Source: Cognatishimia sp. 1_MG-2023
GTDB taxonomy: Bacteria; Pseudomonadota; Alphaproteobacteria; Rhodobacterales; Rhodobacteraceae
NCBI RefSeq assembly: GCF_030548175.1
Contig: NZ_JAUORX010000010.1
Coordinates: 18,540-82,539, forward strand
Length of the DNA stretch: 64,000 nt
Direction of reading: 5' to 3'
Below are positions 8,297-17,702 of the stretch, one piece after another. Both the position numbers and the translations under genes were made by a program. The number at the start of each line of letters is the position of its first letter. The stretch's first letter is position 1. The notes beneath the pieces are model-generated. The model did not search any database. It worked only from the letters and a program-made list of their open reading frames with translations, and had not been told where the DNA came from.

Positions 8297-9403
8297 ATGC
8301 GCTGGACTATATGTGTCGTTGGGGCGGGCAAGATCGGGCAGATGATTGCGACGCTTTTGAAAGGATCACCGCATTACTCGGTGACTGTGGCTGATCGGGA
8401 TTTGGCCGCTTTGGCCAGCGTTCGGGCGATGGATGTTGCGACACAGCAGATTGATGCAAGTGATCCGGATGGGCTGGCCGCTGCGTTAACCGGTTTTGAT
8501 GCGGTGATTTCGGCGGCTCCGTTTTTCCTGACGCCCAAGATTGCGGCGGCGGCAAAAGCAGCCGGCGCGCATTACTTTGATTTGACCGAAGATGTGGCGG
8601 CGACGGAGGCTGTGCGCGCATTGGCAGATGGCAGTGCGACAGCGTTCATGCCGCAATGTGGTTTGGCACCGGGGTTTGTGGGCATTGCGGGTGCTGCGTT
8701 GGCGCAAGAGTTTGACGCGCTGGACAGTTTGCACATGCGGGTTGGGGCTTTGCCGTTGTTTCCAACGAATGCGCTAAAATATAACCTGACATGGTCAACG
8801 GATGGCTTGATCAATGAATACTGCAATCCCTGCGATGCGATTGTGGATGGGGAATTGATAAAGACGCGGCCTTTGGAGGACTACGAAGTCTTGGGTCATG
8901 ACGGTGTGGAGTACGAATGCTTCAACACGTCAGGCGGTTTGGGGACGTTGCCTGAAACACTGGCTGGCAAGGCCCGTGCGGTCTCGTATCGTTCTATCCG
9001 TTATCCCGGGCATTGCGATATTCTGAAACTGTTGCTGCATGATCTGGGGCTGGAGCGCCGCCGGGATTTGTTAAAGGACATCTTTGAAACCGCCCTGCCC
9101 CGTACGGATCAGGATGTGGTTTTGGTTTTCTGCACGGCGACGGGTTCAAAGAACGGGTCGCTGCGCGAAAAGAGCTACATTAATAAGTCGTTCTCTCGGG
9201 TGATCGGTGGGAATGTTTGGAGCGCCATTCAGATCACCACTGCTGCGGGCGTTCTGGGCGTGGTGGATTTGATGCGGCAGGATAAATTGCCAAGCCACGG
9301 GTTTGTGCGCCAAGAAGACGTTCGACTAAGTGATTTCTTGGCGACAGAATTCGGACGTCTTTATCAAGCCGGGGATGTTAGCGCAGCTCATCAAGCGGCT
9401 TAG
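8297..9403 (+). CDS. Saccharopine dehydrogenase-like NAD(P)-binding protein
   Basis: 368 residues. N-terminal Rossmann fold with GAGKIG at 9-14 and an acidic residue ending beta-2 (VADRD); then the saccharopine dehydrogenase C-terminal domain ([10 protein letters not shown] near 121-130, [10 protein letters not shown] near 213). Members cleave saccharopine to lysine or glutamate semialdehyde, or act on related N-carboxyalkyl amino acids. It lies behind an Lrp-type regulator, as expected for an amino-acid-responsive catabolic gene. No lysine-ketoglutarate reductase partner is in the window, so the exact substrate is open. A terminator follows at 9537. Confidence 0.85.
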   Translation: MRWTICVVGAGKIGQMIATLLKGSPHYSVTVADRDLAALASVRAMDVATQQIDASDPDGLAAALTGFDAVISAAPFFLTPKIAAAAKAAGAHYFDLTEDVAATEAVRALADGSATAFMPQCGLAPGFVGIAGAALAQEFDALDSLHMRVGALPLFPTNALKYNLTWSTDGLINEYCNPCDAIVDGELIKTRPLEDYEVLGHDGVEYECFNTSGGLGTLPETLAGKARAVSYRSIRYPGHCDILKLLLHDLGLERRRDLLKDIFETALPRTDQDVVLVFCTATGSKNGSLREKSYINKSFSRVIGGNVWSAIQITTAAGVLGVVDLMRQDKLPSHGFVRQEDVRLSDFLATEFGRLYQAGDVSAAHQAA

Positions 9404-9536
9404 AGAATGTGAATGTGCGCCCAAGTTAGCGAGGCAATTGACTTTTTTCCTGCAAATCGCGACGCTGGTTTCAACTTGAGAGATCAAAGAGATTCCGGCG
9501 CATCAGGGATTTGGAGGATGACGTCGGGATATGGAT

Positions 9537-9564
9537 GGCCGCGCAGCAATGCGCGGCCTCTTTT
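9537..9564 (+). terminator. Terminator behind the saccharopine dehydrogenase gene
   Basis: Perfect 9-bp stem GGCCGCGCA / TGCGCGGCC with a GCAA tetraloop, followed by tctttt. It could end the plus-strand transcript, or a small RNA started in the preceding 100 bp. Confidence 0.75.
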
Positions 9565-9667
9565 GATTTCGAAATGCCTTTAAATTCAGCAGTTTGAATA
9601 TTGCTAAATCTTTGGGCGTCCGCTTTGGCGGTGCAGCGCGGATGTGCCGAAACTGCGTGAAACCACC

Positions 9668-9716
9668 AATTCGAATCAAAATCGCGCGAAAGTGATTCGC
9701 GCGATTGATTCGAATT
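9668..9716 (-). terminator. Long hairpin at the 3' end of glpD
   Basis: Arms aattcgaatc-tcgcgcga and their complement pair over about 18 bp with a 2-nt difference in the bulge and a 7-nt loop. It begins 7 nt downstream of the glpD stop on the minus strand. There is no clear U-tract, so it may be an mRNA-protecting 3' hairpin or a weak terminator between the convergent genes. Confidence 0.55.
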
Positions 9717-9723
9717 CGCGCTA

Positions 9724-11301
9724 TTAAGCGGCTTCGTTTACTTTCATCAGGTGGTCCTGAATGCGGGCACGCTCTGCCTCGGTCAGGCGCAGACCCAGTT
9801 TTGTGCGGCGCCATAGGTAATCTTCGGCGGTGCGGACCCATTCTTTTTTCTGTGCCCAATCGAGTTCTGCGGCTGTGATGCCCGCGCCGAAGTCCTCGCC
9901 CAAATCAGCGGCGCTGGTGGCATCGCCCAGAACTTCGAAGGTGTCGGTGCCGTAGGTGCGGACCAAACGTTTGGCTTGGCCGGCCTCAAGGAAGCTGTAG
10001 CGCGATTGCACTTTGGCGATCAGGTCGTCCACGCCGTCTGTTGGGAAATCCCCACCCGGCATTGAAACGCCTGCGGTCCATTTGGCTGGCAGGTCTGGGA
10101 AGAACTTTGCGACCTCTTCCATCGCGCTTTCGGCGAGACGGCGGTAGGTTGTGATCTTGCCACCAAAGACGTTGAGGATTGGCGCGCCGCCGTCGGTGTT
10201 TACGCGCAGCACGTAGTCGCGGGTTGCAGCGGTCGCAGAGGAAGCACCGTCATTATAAAGGGGCCGTACGCCGGAATATGTCCAGACGACGTCATCCTTG
10301 GTGAGGTCTTGTTTGAAATACCCGTTGGCGAAGTTGATCAGGTAATCGCGTTCTTCTGGGGTGCAGGTCGGTTTTTCGCTGGCGTCAGAATGGTCAGCGT
10401 CTGTGGTTCCGATCAGGGTGTAGTCATTTTCGTATGGGATTGAGAAAATGATGCGACCATCTTCGCCTTGGAAGAAATAGCATTTGTCGTGGTCATAAAG
10501 GCGTTTGGTGACGATGTGGCTGCCGCGCACAAGGCGGACGCCCTCGGTGGAGTTGATGCCAGCCACGCCATTGATAACATCCATGACCCACGGGCCGCCG
10601 GCATTGATCAGCATGCGGGATTTGAATTCACGGGTTTCGCCGGTTTCGGTGTCTTGGGTGGTGATGACCCAAATGTCGCCTTCGCGGCGGGCATTGGTGA
10701 CCTTGGTGCGGGTCATGATGTTTGCACCGCGCGCTTCGGCATCGCGAGCGTTGAGGACAACCAGACGGCTGTCTTGAATCCAGCAATCGGAATATTCGTA
10801 GGCTTTCTGGAACCGGTCGTCGATTGGCAGGCCTTCGGGGGCCATGGTTAGATCAACGGTTTTTGTGCCGGGCAAGATTTTGCGGCCACCGAGGTTGTCG
10901 TACATGAACAGACCGAGGCGGATCAGCCAGGCTGGGCGACGGCCCTTCATCCACGGCATAAAGGTGGTTAGCAGTTTGGAGGTAGGCGTTTCGGAATCAA
11001 AACGCATGTCTTTGTGATAGGGCAGCACAAACCGCATGGGCCAAGAAATATGTGGCATGGCGCGTAGAAGCGTTTCGCGTTCTATCAGAGCTTCTTTGAC
11101 CAGACGGAATTCGAAGAACTCGAGGTAGCGCAGACCGCCATGGAAGAGCTTGGTTGATGCCGAAGAGGTCGCCCAAGCGAGGTCGTTCATTTCGGCCAAT
11201 GTGACGGTCAGGCCGCGGCCGACTGCGTCGCGTGCAATGCCGCAGCCGTTGATGCCGCCGCCGATGACGAAGAGGTCTTGGATGTCGTTTGTGTCAGACA
11301 T
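9724..11301 (-). CDS. glpD: Aerobic glycerol-3-phosphate dehydrogenase
   Basis: 525 residues, full length. The N-terminal FAD-binding motif GGGINGCG at 14-21 with Glu37, the ATSSASTKLFHGGLRYLE segment (about 45-62), and the C-terminal helical cap are typical of GlpD, the membrane-associated flavoenzyme that oxidises glycerol-3-phosphate to dihydroxyacetone phosphate and passes electrons to ubiquinone. Its start overlaps the glpR stop by 8 nt, so glpR-glpD form one operon. Glycerol kinase and a facilitator are not in the window. GlpR-type operators lie upstream of glpR, indicating induction by glycerol-3-phosphate. Confidence 0.96.
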   Translation of the reverse strand: MSDTNDIQDLFVIGGGINGCGIARDAVGRGLTVTLAEMNDLAWATSSASTKLFHGGLRYLEFFEFRLVKEALIERETLLRAMPHISWPMRFVLPYHKDMRFDSETPTSKLLTTFMPWMKGRRPAWLIRLGLFMYDNLGGRKILPGTKTVDLTMAPEGLPIDDRFQKAYEYSDCWIQDSRLVVLNARDAEARGANIMTRTKVTNARREGDIWVITTQDTETGETREFKSRMLINAGGPWVMDVINGVAGINSTEGVRLVRGSHIVTKRLYDHDKCYFFQGEDGRIIFSIPYENDYTLIGTTDADHSDASEKPTCTPEERDYLINFANGYFKQDLTKDDVVWTYSGVRPLYNDGASSATAATRDYVLRVNTDGGAPILNVFGGKITTYRRLAESAMEEVAKFFPDLPAKWTAGVSMPGGDFPTDGVDDLIAKVQSRYSFLEAGQAKRLVRTYGTDTFEVLGDATSAADLGEDFGAGITAAELDWAQKKEWVRTAEDYLWRRTKLGLRLTEAERARIQDHLMKVNEAA

Positions 11302-12067
11302 GGGTGTCTTCCAGATTGATGAGTTTCGTTCCCCCGGCCTCTGCTGCCTTGATGAAAGACAGGGGTGGGCGTTTGTCTGTGATCACGTAGTCCAAATCGG
11401 CCACGTCGCAGATGCGAACAGGTGCAGCGCGGTCGAATTTGGAGATGTCAGTGACCAGAATTTTGGTTCGGGCGTTTTTTAGGATGGCGCGGGCCACGGC
11501 GACTTCGCGTTCGTCGAAATCAAGGATTGCGCCGTCTTCGTCCATGGAAGAGGTGCCGATGATGGCGAAGTCCGTTTTGTAGCGGTTGATGAATTCAACG
11601 GCTTCTGCACCGACAACAGCGCCATCGCTTTGGCGCACTGATCCGCCGGCAATCACCAGCGAGTTCAGCCGCGCGCCGCGCAGGATGTGGATGACGTTCA
11701 CGTTGTTGGTGACGACGGTCAGATCCTCGTGGGTGGCGAGGGCTGCGGCGACTTGTTCGGTGGTGGTGCCGATGTTGAGCAGCAGCGAGCTGCCGTTTGG
11801 GATCAGGCGTGCGGCGCGTTGGGCGATGCCCTCTTTTTCGCCAGATTGGCGGAGGCGGCGCTCTTCGTATCCGAAGGAGGATGCGGATACTAGATTGCGC
11901 GCGCCCCCATGTGTGCGCGTGGCGAGGCCACGTTCACAAAGCTCTGTCAGATCACGGCGCACTGTCTGTGTGGTGACGGCGAACCGATTAGAGAGGTCTT
12001 CGACCTCTACCCTGCCCTCTTCGCGGAGCAGATTAAGAATGTTTTCCTGACGGTCATTCAGAGGCAT
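11294..12067 (-). CDS. glpR: GlpR, DeoR-family repressor of glycerol-phosphate genes
   Basis: 257 residues. N-terminal DeoR winged helix (residues 1-57, VEVEDLSNRFAVTTQTVRRDL), then a phosphosugar-sensing domain with LLNIGTTTEQVA and the IGTSSMDEDGAILDFDERE segment characteristic of GlpR. It is translationally coupled to glpD. The preceding 130 bp carry TATGTTCG-type sites resembling the classical GlpR operator, so autoregulation of the operon is likely. Confidence 0.92.
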   Translation of the reverse strand: MPLNDRQENILNLLREEGRVEVEDLSNRFAVTTQTVRRDLTELCERGLATRTHGGARNLVSASSFGYEERRLRQSGEKEGIAQRAARLIPNGSSLLLNIGTTTEQVAAALATHEDLTVVTNNVNVIHILRGARLNSLVIAGGSVRQSDGAVVGAEAVEFINRYKTDFAIIGTSSMDEDGAILDFDEREVAVARAILKNARTKILVTDISKFDRAAPVRICDVADLDYVITDKRPPLSFIKAAEAGGTKLINLEDTHV

Positions 12068-12096
12068 ATGGGCACCAAAGCGCTAAATATTCAAAT

Positions 12097-12124
12097 TATG
12101 TTCGAAATAACGCAAATGAACATA
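12097..12124. promoter_or_regulatory. GlpR operator-like site
   Basis: TATGTTCGAAATAACG followed by an inverted GAACAT at 12118-12123. The left half closely matches the classical E. coli GlpR operator pattern (TATGTTCG...), with the symmetric half displaced. It lies 30-57 bp upstream of the glpR ATG. Confidence 0.55.
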
Positions 12125-12180
12125 TATGTCTAGGAGATTCTCTTTTGAAGGCGCTGTCCCGCAGGCATGAGATTTATTAA

Positions 12181-12196
12181 ATGTTCATGTGAACCT
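12181..12196. promoter_or_regulatory. Second GlpR-like half-site palindrome
   Basis: ATGTTCATGTGAACCT, with perfect arms GTTCA / TGAAC at 12183-12194. It repeats the TGTTC/GAACA half-sites of the nearer operator 60-80 bp upstream, so GlpR might bind both and loop the DNA. Function is inferred from similarity only. Confidence 0.4.
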
Positions 12197-12331
12197 AATT
12201 GGCCGGCCATTCTGTTGAAAGGCATTCACAATCGGAGCCTTTGGCAAAAATGGGGCGCGTTCTGTCGCTTTCGTGTGGCTTTGTATTAGCCCCAGACCCT
12301 AAGGTACGGTTGAACAAATGAAAAAGACCCA

Positions 12332-13036
12332 ATGGACGAGATTTCCCAAGGACTGCTGGCCGCATTTCGGCTGATCCTGACGCTGGACGCGGATCTGATA
12401 GAGATCTCGCTGCGGTCACTTTATGTGACCTGCACAGCTGTGGTGATTTCGTCGGTGATCGGTTTGCCGCTAGGGTGCTGGTTGGCCCTGCGCCGGTTTC
12501 GGTTTCGTCGTGCGGTGATTGCGGTGCTGAATGCGCTGATGGGATTGCCGCCGGTTGTGGTTGGGCTAATTGTATATCTGCTGTTGTCACGATCCGGGCC
12601 GTTTGGCGTGTTTGGATTGCTGTTCACCCCGGCTGCGATGATTATTGCGCAGGTGATTATTCTGACGCCCCTCATCGCCTCGATCGCGCATCAGGCCATT
12701 CGGGATTTGTGGGCGGATTATCATGACTTGCTGATTTCGCTAAACACCACGCGTGGGCAACGTATGCGTACCCTGTTGTGGGATGGTCGGCGGGCGTTGT
12801 TGACAGCGGCCTTGGCGGGTTTTGGGCGCGGGATTGGTGAGGTCGGCGCGATTATGATCGTTGGTGGCAATATCGATCATGTGACTCGTGTGTTGACGAC
12901 GGCGATTGCGCTGGAAACCGGCAAGGGTGATTTTGCTTTGGCGCTGGGGTTGGGGTTTGTCCTGATCTTGATTGCGATTGTGGTGAATCTGGTGATCCAC
13001 CGGCTGTCTGGCACGGAGGTGCGTGGCCGATGGTAG
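12332..13036 (+). CDS. tupB: Tungstate-type ABC transporter permease
   Basis: 234 residues, hydrophobic, about five or six helices, with the permease coupling-loop sequence near residues 162-175 (ALAGFGRGIGEVGAIMIVGGN). First gene of a permease-ATPase-binding protein operon, overlapping tupC by 7 nt. The match to TupB rather than ModB rests mainly on the TupA-type binding protein downstream. Start chosen at MDEISQGLLAAFRL; the ribosome site is weak. Confidence 0.85.
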   Translation: MDEISQGLLAAFRLILTLDADLIEISLRSLYVTCTAVVISSVIGLPLGCWLALRRFRFRRAVIAVLNALMGLPPVVVGLIVYLLLSRSGPFGVFGLLFTPAAMIIAQVIILTPLIASIAHQAIRDLWADYHDLLISLNTTRGQRMRTLLWDGRRALLTAALAGFGRGIGEVGAIMIVGGNIDHVTRVLTTAIALETGKGDFALALGLGFVLILIAIVVNLVIHRLSGTEVRGRW

Positions 13037-13746
13037 AGACGATCTTGCCCCTAAAGGTGAGTGATATTACCGTGCGCAAGCGCGGGGTCCACTTGTTGGG
13101 GCCGGTTTCTATCGAGATGGCCAGAAAAGGGTTCACCATTGTGATGGGGCCGAATGGCGCGGGGAAGTCTACGCTGTTAAAGGCGCTTCATGGGATGGAG
13201 CGATTGGTCGGTGGGACCGTTGAATGGGCCCTGCCCCAAAAGGCCGCGCAAGAGCGGCAAAGCTTTGTGTTTCAAACGCCAACGTTGATGCGGCGGTCTG
13301 TGGTGGAAAACGTGGCCTATCCGCTGTTGGTGCAGGGGATGCGGCGGGCCGAGGCGATGGATGTGGCGATGAGCTGGCTGGCGCGGGTTGGATTGGCCGA
13401 TATGGCGCAGAACCGCGCGAGCTATCTGTCTGGTGGGGAGCGGCAAAAGATGGCCTTGGTTCGGGCTTTGGTGCGTGATCCTGAGGTGTTGTTTCTGGAT
13501 GAGCCTTGCGCAAACTTAGACGGGCGTGCGACGCGCGACATTGAGGGTTTGTTGCAAGAGGTTCATGCGGCAGGCACGCGGGTTGTCATGGCGACCCATG
13601 ATTTCGGGCAGGCGCGGCGGCTGGCCAGCGAAGTATGGTTTATGCATCGCGGGAAGGTGTTAGAGGCCACGCCGGCAGAGGCGTTTTTTGATCAGCCTAA
13701 GACGCCGCAGGCACAAGCGTTTTTGAATGGAGAGATTGTCGAATGA
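13030..13746 (+). CDS. tupC: Tungstate-type ABC transporter ATPase
   Basis: 238 residues with Walker A GPNGAGKST (about 38-46), signature LSGGERQK and Walker B VLFLDEPCANLD, followed by a switch histidine (ATHDFGQA). A short ABC ATPase without the extra regulatory domain of ModC. It overlaps tupB by 7 nt and tupA by 4 nt, so all three are co-translated. Confidence 0.88.
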   Translation: MVETILPLKVSDITVRKRGVHLLGPVSIEMARKGFTIVMGPNGAGKSTLLKALHGMERLVGGTVEWALPQKAAQERQSFVFQTPTLMRRSVVENVAYPLLVQGMRRAEAMDVAMSWLARVGLADMAQNRASYLSGGERQKMALVRALVRDPEVLFLDEPCANLDGRATRDIEGLLQEVHAAGTRVVMATHDFGQARRLASEVWFMHRGKVLEATPAEAFFDQPKTPQAQAFLNGEIVE

Positions 13747-14546
13747 TCCTGCGCGGATTGAGTGTTTTGCTGGTTTGTCTTTGGGCAGCGGCGGCGATGG
13801 CGGATGAGATGAAGCTGGCGGTTACGACCTCTTTTCATAATTCGGGTCTGTCGGATGTTTTGCTGCCGGCGATCAAGGATGATCTGGGGCTGGATGTGCA
13901 TTTGCTGGTGGTCGGCACCGGGCAAGCGTTGCGTTTGGGGCAAGCTGGGGATGTGGATGCGATATTGGTGCATTCCAAGCCTGCGGAAGAGGCGTTTGTG
14001 GCGGATGGCTTTGGCACGCGGCGGACAGAGGTCATGTATAATGACTTTGTGGTTGTCGGGCCGGCTGGTGATCCGGCGAGTATTGCAAGACTGGATGGTG
14101 CGGTTGACGCATTGCGCGCAATTGAGAGCAGCGGCGTGCTGTTTGTCTCGCGCGGGGATGACAGTGGGACGCATAAGAAAGAGCAAACCCTGTGGGCGGC
14201 TGCGGGTCTGGATGCTGAGACGTTTGAGGCGACGTGGTATCGGTCTGTTGGTGCCGGCATGGGGGCTGCTTTGAACGCGGCCTCTGGCATGAACGCCTAT
14301 GTGTTGAGTGATCGGGCGAGCTGGCTGACGTTTGGCAATAAGGGTGATTTGGCGCTGCTTTATGCGGGTGATCCGGTGCTGTTTAACCAATATGCCTATT
14401 TGCCGGTGAATGCAGCGATGCATTCGCATGTGAACACTGTGTCGGCGATGCAGCTGGAAAATTGGTTGGTCAGCGATCGGGCAAAGGCATTGATCAATGG
14501 ATACCAGTTGAACGGCGAGACGTTGTTTACGTTTAATGCGCAGTGA
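13743..14546 (+). CDS. tupA: Tungstate-binding periplasmic protein
   Basis: 267 residues with a signal peptide (MILRGLSVLLVCLWAAAAMA, cleavage about residue 20). The mature part begins with LAVTTSFHNSGLSD, and SRGDDSGTHKKE is at about 139-150; both patterns are TupA signatures for oxyanion binding. TupA binds tungstate very tightly, supplying W for enzymes such as formate dehydrogenase. Specificity for tungstate over molybdate is inferred from the family. Confidence 0.9.
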   Translation: MILRGLSVLLVCLWAAAAMADEMKLAVTTSFHNSGLSDVLLPAIKDDLGLDVHLLVVGTGQALRLGQAGDVDAILVHSKPAEEAFVADGFGTRRTEVMYNDFVVVGPAGDPASIARLDGAVDALRAIESSGVLFVSRGDDSGTHKKEQTLWAAAGLDAETFEATWYRSVGAGMGAALNAASGMNAYVLSDRASWLTFGNKGDLALLYAGDPVLFNQYAYLPVNAAMHSHVNTVSAMQLENWLVSDRAKALINGYQLNGETLFTFNAQ

Positions 14547-14610
14547 GAGTGACTTGTCATTTGTGAGTGACCCGCGCAGGGTGGCGCTGAATTAAGCAAT
14601 AGGTGCCCGC

Positions 14611-15042
14611 ATGCAAACCCCCTCCCCTGCTCCGAAACTTGGGGCCATTGCCGTTGTGTATCACGGCGGGCAATTTCTGTTGGTGCAACGCGGCAAAGAC
14701 CCGGGTCGTGGGCTTTGGGGGTTTCCAGGTGGTCACGTTGAGCTGGGCGAGACGGGATTAGAGGCCGCTGTGCGCGAATTGCAGGAAGAGACCGGCGTGA
14801 TCGCTGATGCACCGCGCTATTTGACCAATGTGGATGTGATTGCGCACGCCGAAGATGGTACTGTGGCCTATCAATATCTGATTGCTGCTGTGGCGTGTCA
14901 TTATGTCAGCGGTGATCCCGTGGCCGCGGATGATGCGGCGGCGGCGGAATGGGTTGATGCGGCCGAGGTTTTGGCGGGCACGCGCGAAATGAGCGCGGAT
15001 GTGGTGCGCGTTGCACAGATGATGGTGGAGCAATCAGCATGA
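14611..15042 (+). CDS. Nudix hydrolase
   Basis: 143 residues. A complete Nudix box (G-x5-E-x7-REUxEExGU) spans residues 41-63, with the catalytic REL-QEETG. Preceding [10 protein letters not shown] is typical of the ADP-ribose/NADH pyrophosphatase-like subgroup. It overlaps the next gene by 4 nt (ATGA), so they form an operon. It may clean up a nucleoside diphosphate derivative; the substrate is unknown. Confidence 0.9.
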   Translation: MQTPSPAPKLGAIAVVYHGGQFLLVQRGKDPGRGLWGFPGGHVELGETGLEAAVRELQEETGVIADAPRYLTNVDVIAHAEDGTVAYQYLIAAVACHYVSGDPVAADDAAAAEWVDAAEVLAGTREMSADVVRVAQMMVEQSA

Positions 15043-16145
15043 CGCCTTTGGACGGCCTAAAAGTTGTAGAATTGGCGCGGGTTTTGGCCGGCCCTTGGAT
15101 TGGGCAATCTTTGGCAGATTTGGGCGCCGAGGTGATCAAGGTTGAGTCACCAAGCGGGGATGACACGCGGCATTGGGGCCCTCCGTTCATAGAGCGGGAC
15201 GGCGATAAGACAGCGGCTTATTTTTATGCCACCAATCGGGGGAAGTCCTCTGTTGTGGCGGATTTTGCGACCGAAGACGGGCAAGCCACTGTGCGAAAGC
15301 TGGTGGCGGATGCGGATATTCTGATTGAGAATTTCAAAGTGGGTGGGCTGGCCAAATATGGGTTGGATTACGCCAGCCTGTCAGAGCTGAACCCGCGGTT
15401 GATCTACTGTTCGGTGACAGGATTTGGCCAAACCGGCCCCTATGCGCATCGGGCGGGCTATGATTTTCTGATGCAGGGCATGTCTGGGCTGATGTCTATT
15501 ACCGGCGAGGCAGATGGCGCGCCACAAAAGCACGGGGTGGCGATTACGGATATTGTGACCGGTCTATATGGTACCGTTGGGATATTGGCCGCCGTTGAAC
15601 AACGACACCGGACAGGTCGCGGGCAACATATTGATATGTCCTTGCTGGATTGCGCGACGGCGATGTTGGCCAATCAGGGGATGAACCAACTGGCGACGGG
15701 CGAAAGCCCGATGCGGTGTGGGAATGACCATCCGAATATCTCGCCCTTTCAAGTTTTGCCCTGCAAAGATGGGCATTTCATTCTAGCCGTGGGGAATGAT
15801 GGGCAGTTTGCCCGGTTTTGCGCTGTGGTGCGACGGTCTGATCTGGCGCATGATGAACGGTTTGCCACCAACCCGGCGCGTGTTGCGCATCGGGACGTAT
15901 TGACCGGTATCCTTGAAGAGGTTTTGGCGGATTGGATGGCTGCCGAGATTATCGCAGCGCTGGAAGCCGCAAGCGTTCCGGCGGGACCTATTCATTCGGT
16001 GGGTGATGCACTGCAAAATCCGCAGGTGTTGGCGCGGGAAATGGTCATATCACCAGAAGGTGTACCGGGTATTCGCGGCCCGTGGAAATTTTCTGATGCA
16101 GAGCTGTCTTTGGTTCGTTCGGCACCGGTTTTTCCGAAAGGGTAA
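15039..16145 (+). CDS. Class III CoA-transferase (CaiB/BaiF family)
   Basis: 368 residues. N-terminal [17 protein letters not shown] and AEVIKVESP segments, and Asp171 in [10 protein letters not shown] aligns with the catalytic aspartate that forms the acyl-anhydride intermediate in formyl-CoA transferase. Such enzymes move CoA between carboxylic acids. It is shorter than the usual 390-410, but the ends look intact. Coupled to the Nudix gene; the acid substrates cannot be deduced. Confidence 0.9.
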   Translation: MTPLDGLKVVELARVLAGPWIGQSLADLGAEVIKVESPSGDDTRHWGPPFIERDGDKTAAYFYATNRGKSSVVADFATEDGQATVRKLVADADILIENFKVGGLAKYGLDYASLSELNPRLIYCSVTGFGQTGPYAHRAGYDFLMQGMSGLMSITGEADGAPQKHGVAITDIVTGLYGTVGILAAVEQRHRTGRGQHIDMSLLDCATAMLANQGMNQLATGESPMRCGNDHPNISPFQVLPCKDGHFILAVGNDGQFARFCAVVRRSDLAHDERFATNPARVAHRDVLTGILEEVLADWMAAEIIAALEAASVPAGPIHSVGDALQNPQVLAREMVISPEGVPGIRGPWKFSDAELSLVRSAPVFPKG

Positions 16146-16207
16146 AGGGGCTTTGCCCCTCTGGACTTTTAGTCCATTCACCCCAAGGTATTTTGATCAA
16201 GAAAAAG
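16146..16207 (+). terminator. Double hairpin and downstream motif after the CoA-transferase gene
   Basis: Two back-to-back hairpins, AGGGGC-ttt-GCCCCT (16146-16160) and GGACT-ttt-AGTCC (16163-16175), are followed at 16180-16207 by ccccaaggtattttgatc and aagaaaaag. From memory, a similar ccccgaGGTATTT..aag tail follows many genes in Rhodobacterales genomes; this is recall, not a search. It probably serves as transcript end. Confidence 0.5.
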
Positions 16208-16275
16208 CCGAAGGGCTTGCTAAAATGACGCGCTGTGGTAGCGCTAACTGAAATGGTTCTTGGGGGAGATTAACC

Positions 16276-17526
16276 ATGGCTGAATTACATCAAATTGCGA
16301 TGGATTTATTCCAAGCAGCGGTGGGTCGCGCAGATCCGGCGAGGGCGTTGCGACGGGCGTTGGCCGATGATCCGTTGCCCAAGATGGATGGCGGACGCGT
16401 TTTTGTCGTGGCGATTGGAAAGGCCGCGGCCCCTATGATGCGTGAGGCCTTGGCCTTGATCCCAGATGTGCATCAGGCTTTGGTTGTGACGAACCCTGAA
16501 AACCTATGTGAGATAGAGGGTGCCCGTGTGTTGGCTGGATCGCATCCGGTGCCGGATGAGGCATCTGAATTGGCCGGGCGTGCCGTTTTGGAGATGCTGG
16601 CCGAGACCCGTGAGGGGGATCGCGTGATTGCTTTGATCTCTGGCGGTGGGTCTGCCTTGATGGTGGCCCCTGCCCCGGGTTTGACCTTGGCGGATAAGGC
16701 TAAGGTGAACGAGCTGCTTTTGGCCAGCGGGCTTGAGATCAACGATATGAATTTGGTGCGTCAGCAACTGTCTGCGACGAAGGGTGGTGGATTGTTGCGA
16801 CATGCGGCACCTGCCGAGGTTTTTGGATTTCTGTTAAGCGATGTGATTGGTGACGATTTGCGCGCTATTGCGTCGGGTCCGACGGTTTCGCCATTGGGTA
16901 CCCGAGCTGATGCCAAGGCAATGTTAGTGCGTGCCGGGATTTGGGATGTGGTGCCGGAATCGGTGCAGGCGCATTTGTCGTCGGTGGATGTTGCTGAGGC
17001 TGCGTTGTTTGCAGACAACCGATTGATTGGGTCAAACGGTCAAAGCTTGCGGGCGATGTTGGATGCTGTTCCGGTACCGTTTGATGCGCGGATCGTGAGC
17101 GAAGCGTTGGTGGGAGACGTGAAAGACGCGGCCGAAGAGGTGTTCCGCGCCGTTGAAGGCGCGACAGGTCCTGTGGCGTTGATCTTTGGCGGGGAAACCA
17201 CGGTGCAGCTAAATGGTGACGGACGCGGTGGGCGCAACCAAGAGCTGGCGTTGCGTGTTGCTGTGGGTGCCGAGGATCGTTTGGCGCCCGGCTGGGTGTT
17301 TTTATCTGGTGGCACGGATGGCCGGGATGGGCCGACAGATTCGGCAGGTGGTTTGGTGGATTCGGACACGATTGCGCGAATTACGCAGGCCGGTGGTGAT
17401 TTTGCCGCGTTGCTGGAGAACAACGATAGTTATGCGGCATTGAAGCTGGCAAATGACTTGTTGTTGACTGGTGGAACCGGAACCAACGTCGCCGATGTGC
17501 AGGTTTTCTTGCGTGGGGCGCTTTAG
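16276..17526 (+). CDS. Glycerate 2-kinase (MOFRL family, TtuD/GckA type)
   Basis: 416 residues. N-terminal DUF4147 domain with VVAIGKAAAPMM (about 37-48) and SGGGSALMVAP (about 121-131); C-terminal MOFRL domain with GGETTVQLNGDGRGGRNQELAL and SGGTDGRDGPTDSAGG. The family phosphorylates D-glycerate to 2-phosphoglycerate and is often misnamed hydroxypyruvate reductase. This feeds glycerate from glyoxylate, tartrate or serine breakdown into glycolysis. Monocistronic by spacing, 130 bp after the CoA-transferase. Confidence 0.9.
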   Translation: MAELHQIAMDLFQAAVGRADPARALRRALADDPLPKMDGGRVFVVAIGKAAAPMMREALALIPDVHQALVVTNPENLCEIEGARVLAGSHPVPDEASELAGRAVLEMLAETREGDRVIALISGGGSALMVAPAPGLTLADKAKVNELLLASGLEINDMNLVRQQLSATKGGGLLRHAAPAEVFGFLLSDVIGDDLRAIASGPTVSPLGTRADAKAMLVRAGIWDVVPESVQAHLSSVDVAEAALFADNRLIGSNGQSLRAMLDAVPVPFDARIVSEALVGDVKDAAEEVFRAVEGATGPVALIFGGETTVQLNGDGRGGRNQELALRVAVGAEDRLAPGWVFLSGGTDGRDGPTDSAGGLVDSDTIARITQAGGDFAALLENNDSYAALKLANDLLLTGGTGTNVADVQVFLRGAL

Positions 17527-17577
17527 GCCGATTTTTGGATTTTCGCTTTTTTAGCTATAAATCAGAGGGTTGCTATT

Positions 17578-17593
17578 GTTGACAGCTGTCAAC
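17578..17593. repeat. parS-like palindrome 1
   Basis: GTTGACAGCTGTCAAC, a perfect 16-bp palindrome 254 bp upstream of repA. Three more copies lie around repC. ParB-family RepB proteins bind such palindromes as centromere sites (parS), and repABC replicons carry them close to the operon. Confidence 0.85.
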
Positions 17594-17702
17594 GGTTTGG
17601 TTGCCGTTTGGGTTGCGGCATCCTGTTGAAATTGATCGATTTTAGCTAAGTTAGAGCCTATATTTGGCGAAGGCTCTGCGTGCGCCCACGGCTTGGAAAA
17701 AG

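Larger units (their letters stand above)
9404..9723. other. 320-bp intergenic region between convergent genes
   Basis: No convincing protein gene. It contains a TTGACT hexamer at 9438-9443 with a poor -10, a terminator hairpin at 9537-9564 and a large hairpin at 9668-9716, annotated separately. The stretch from the hexamer to the first hairpin, including a ggaggatgacg sequence at about 9514-9524, could be a small RNA. The ATG after GGAGG is too close to be used as a start. Confidence 0.5.

Noticed and set aside
13692..14429. 245-codon frame opposite tupA
   Set aside because: Shadow of tupA; composition is unlike a protein.
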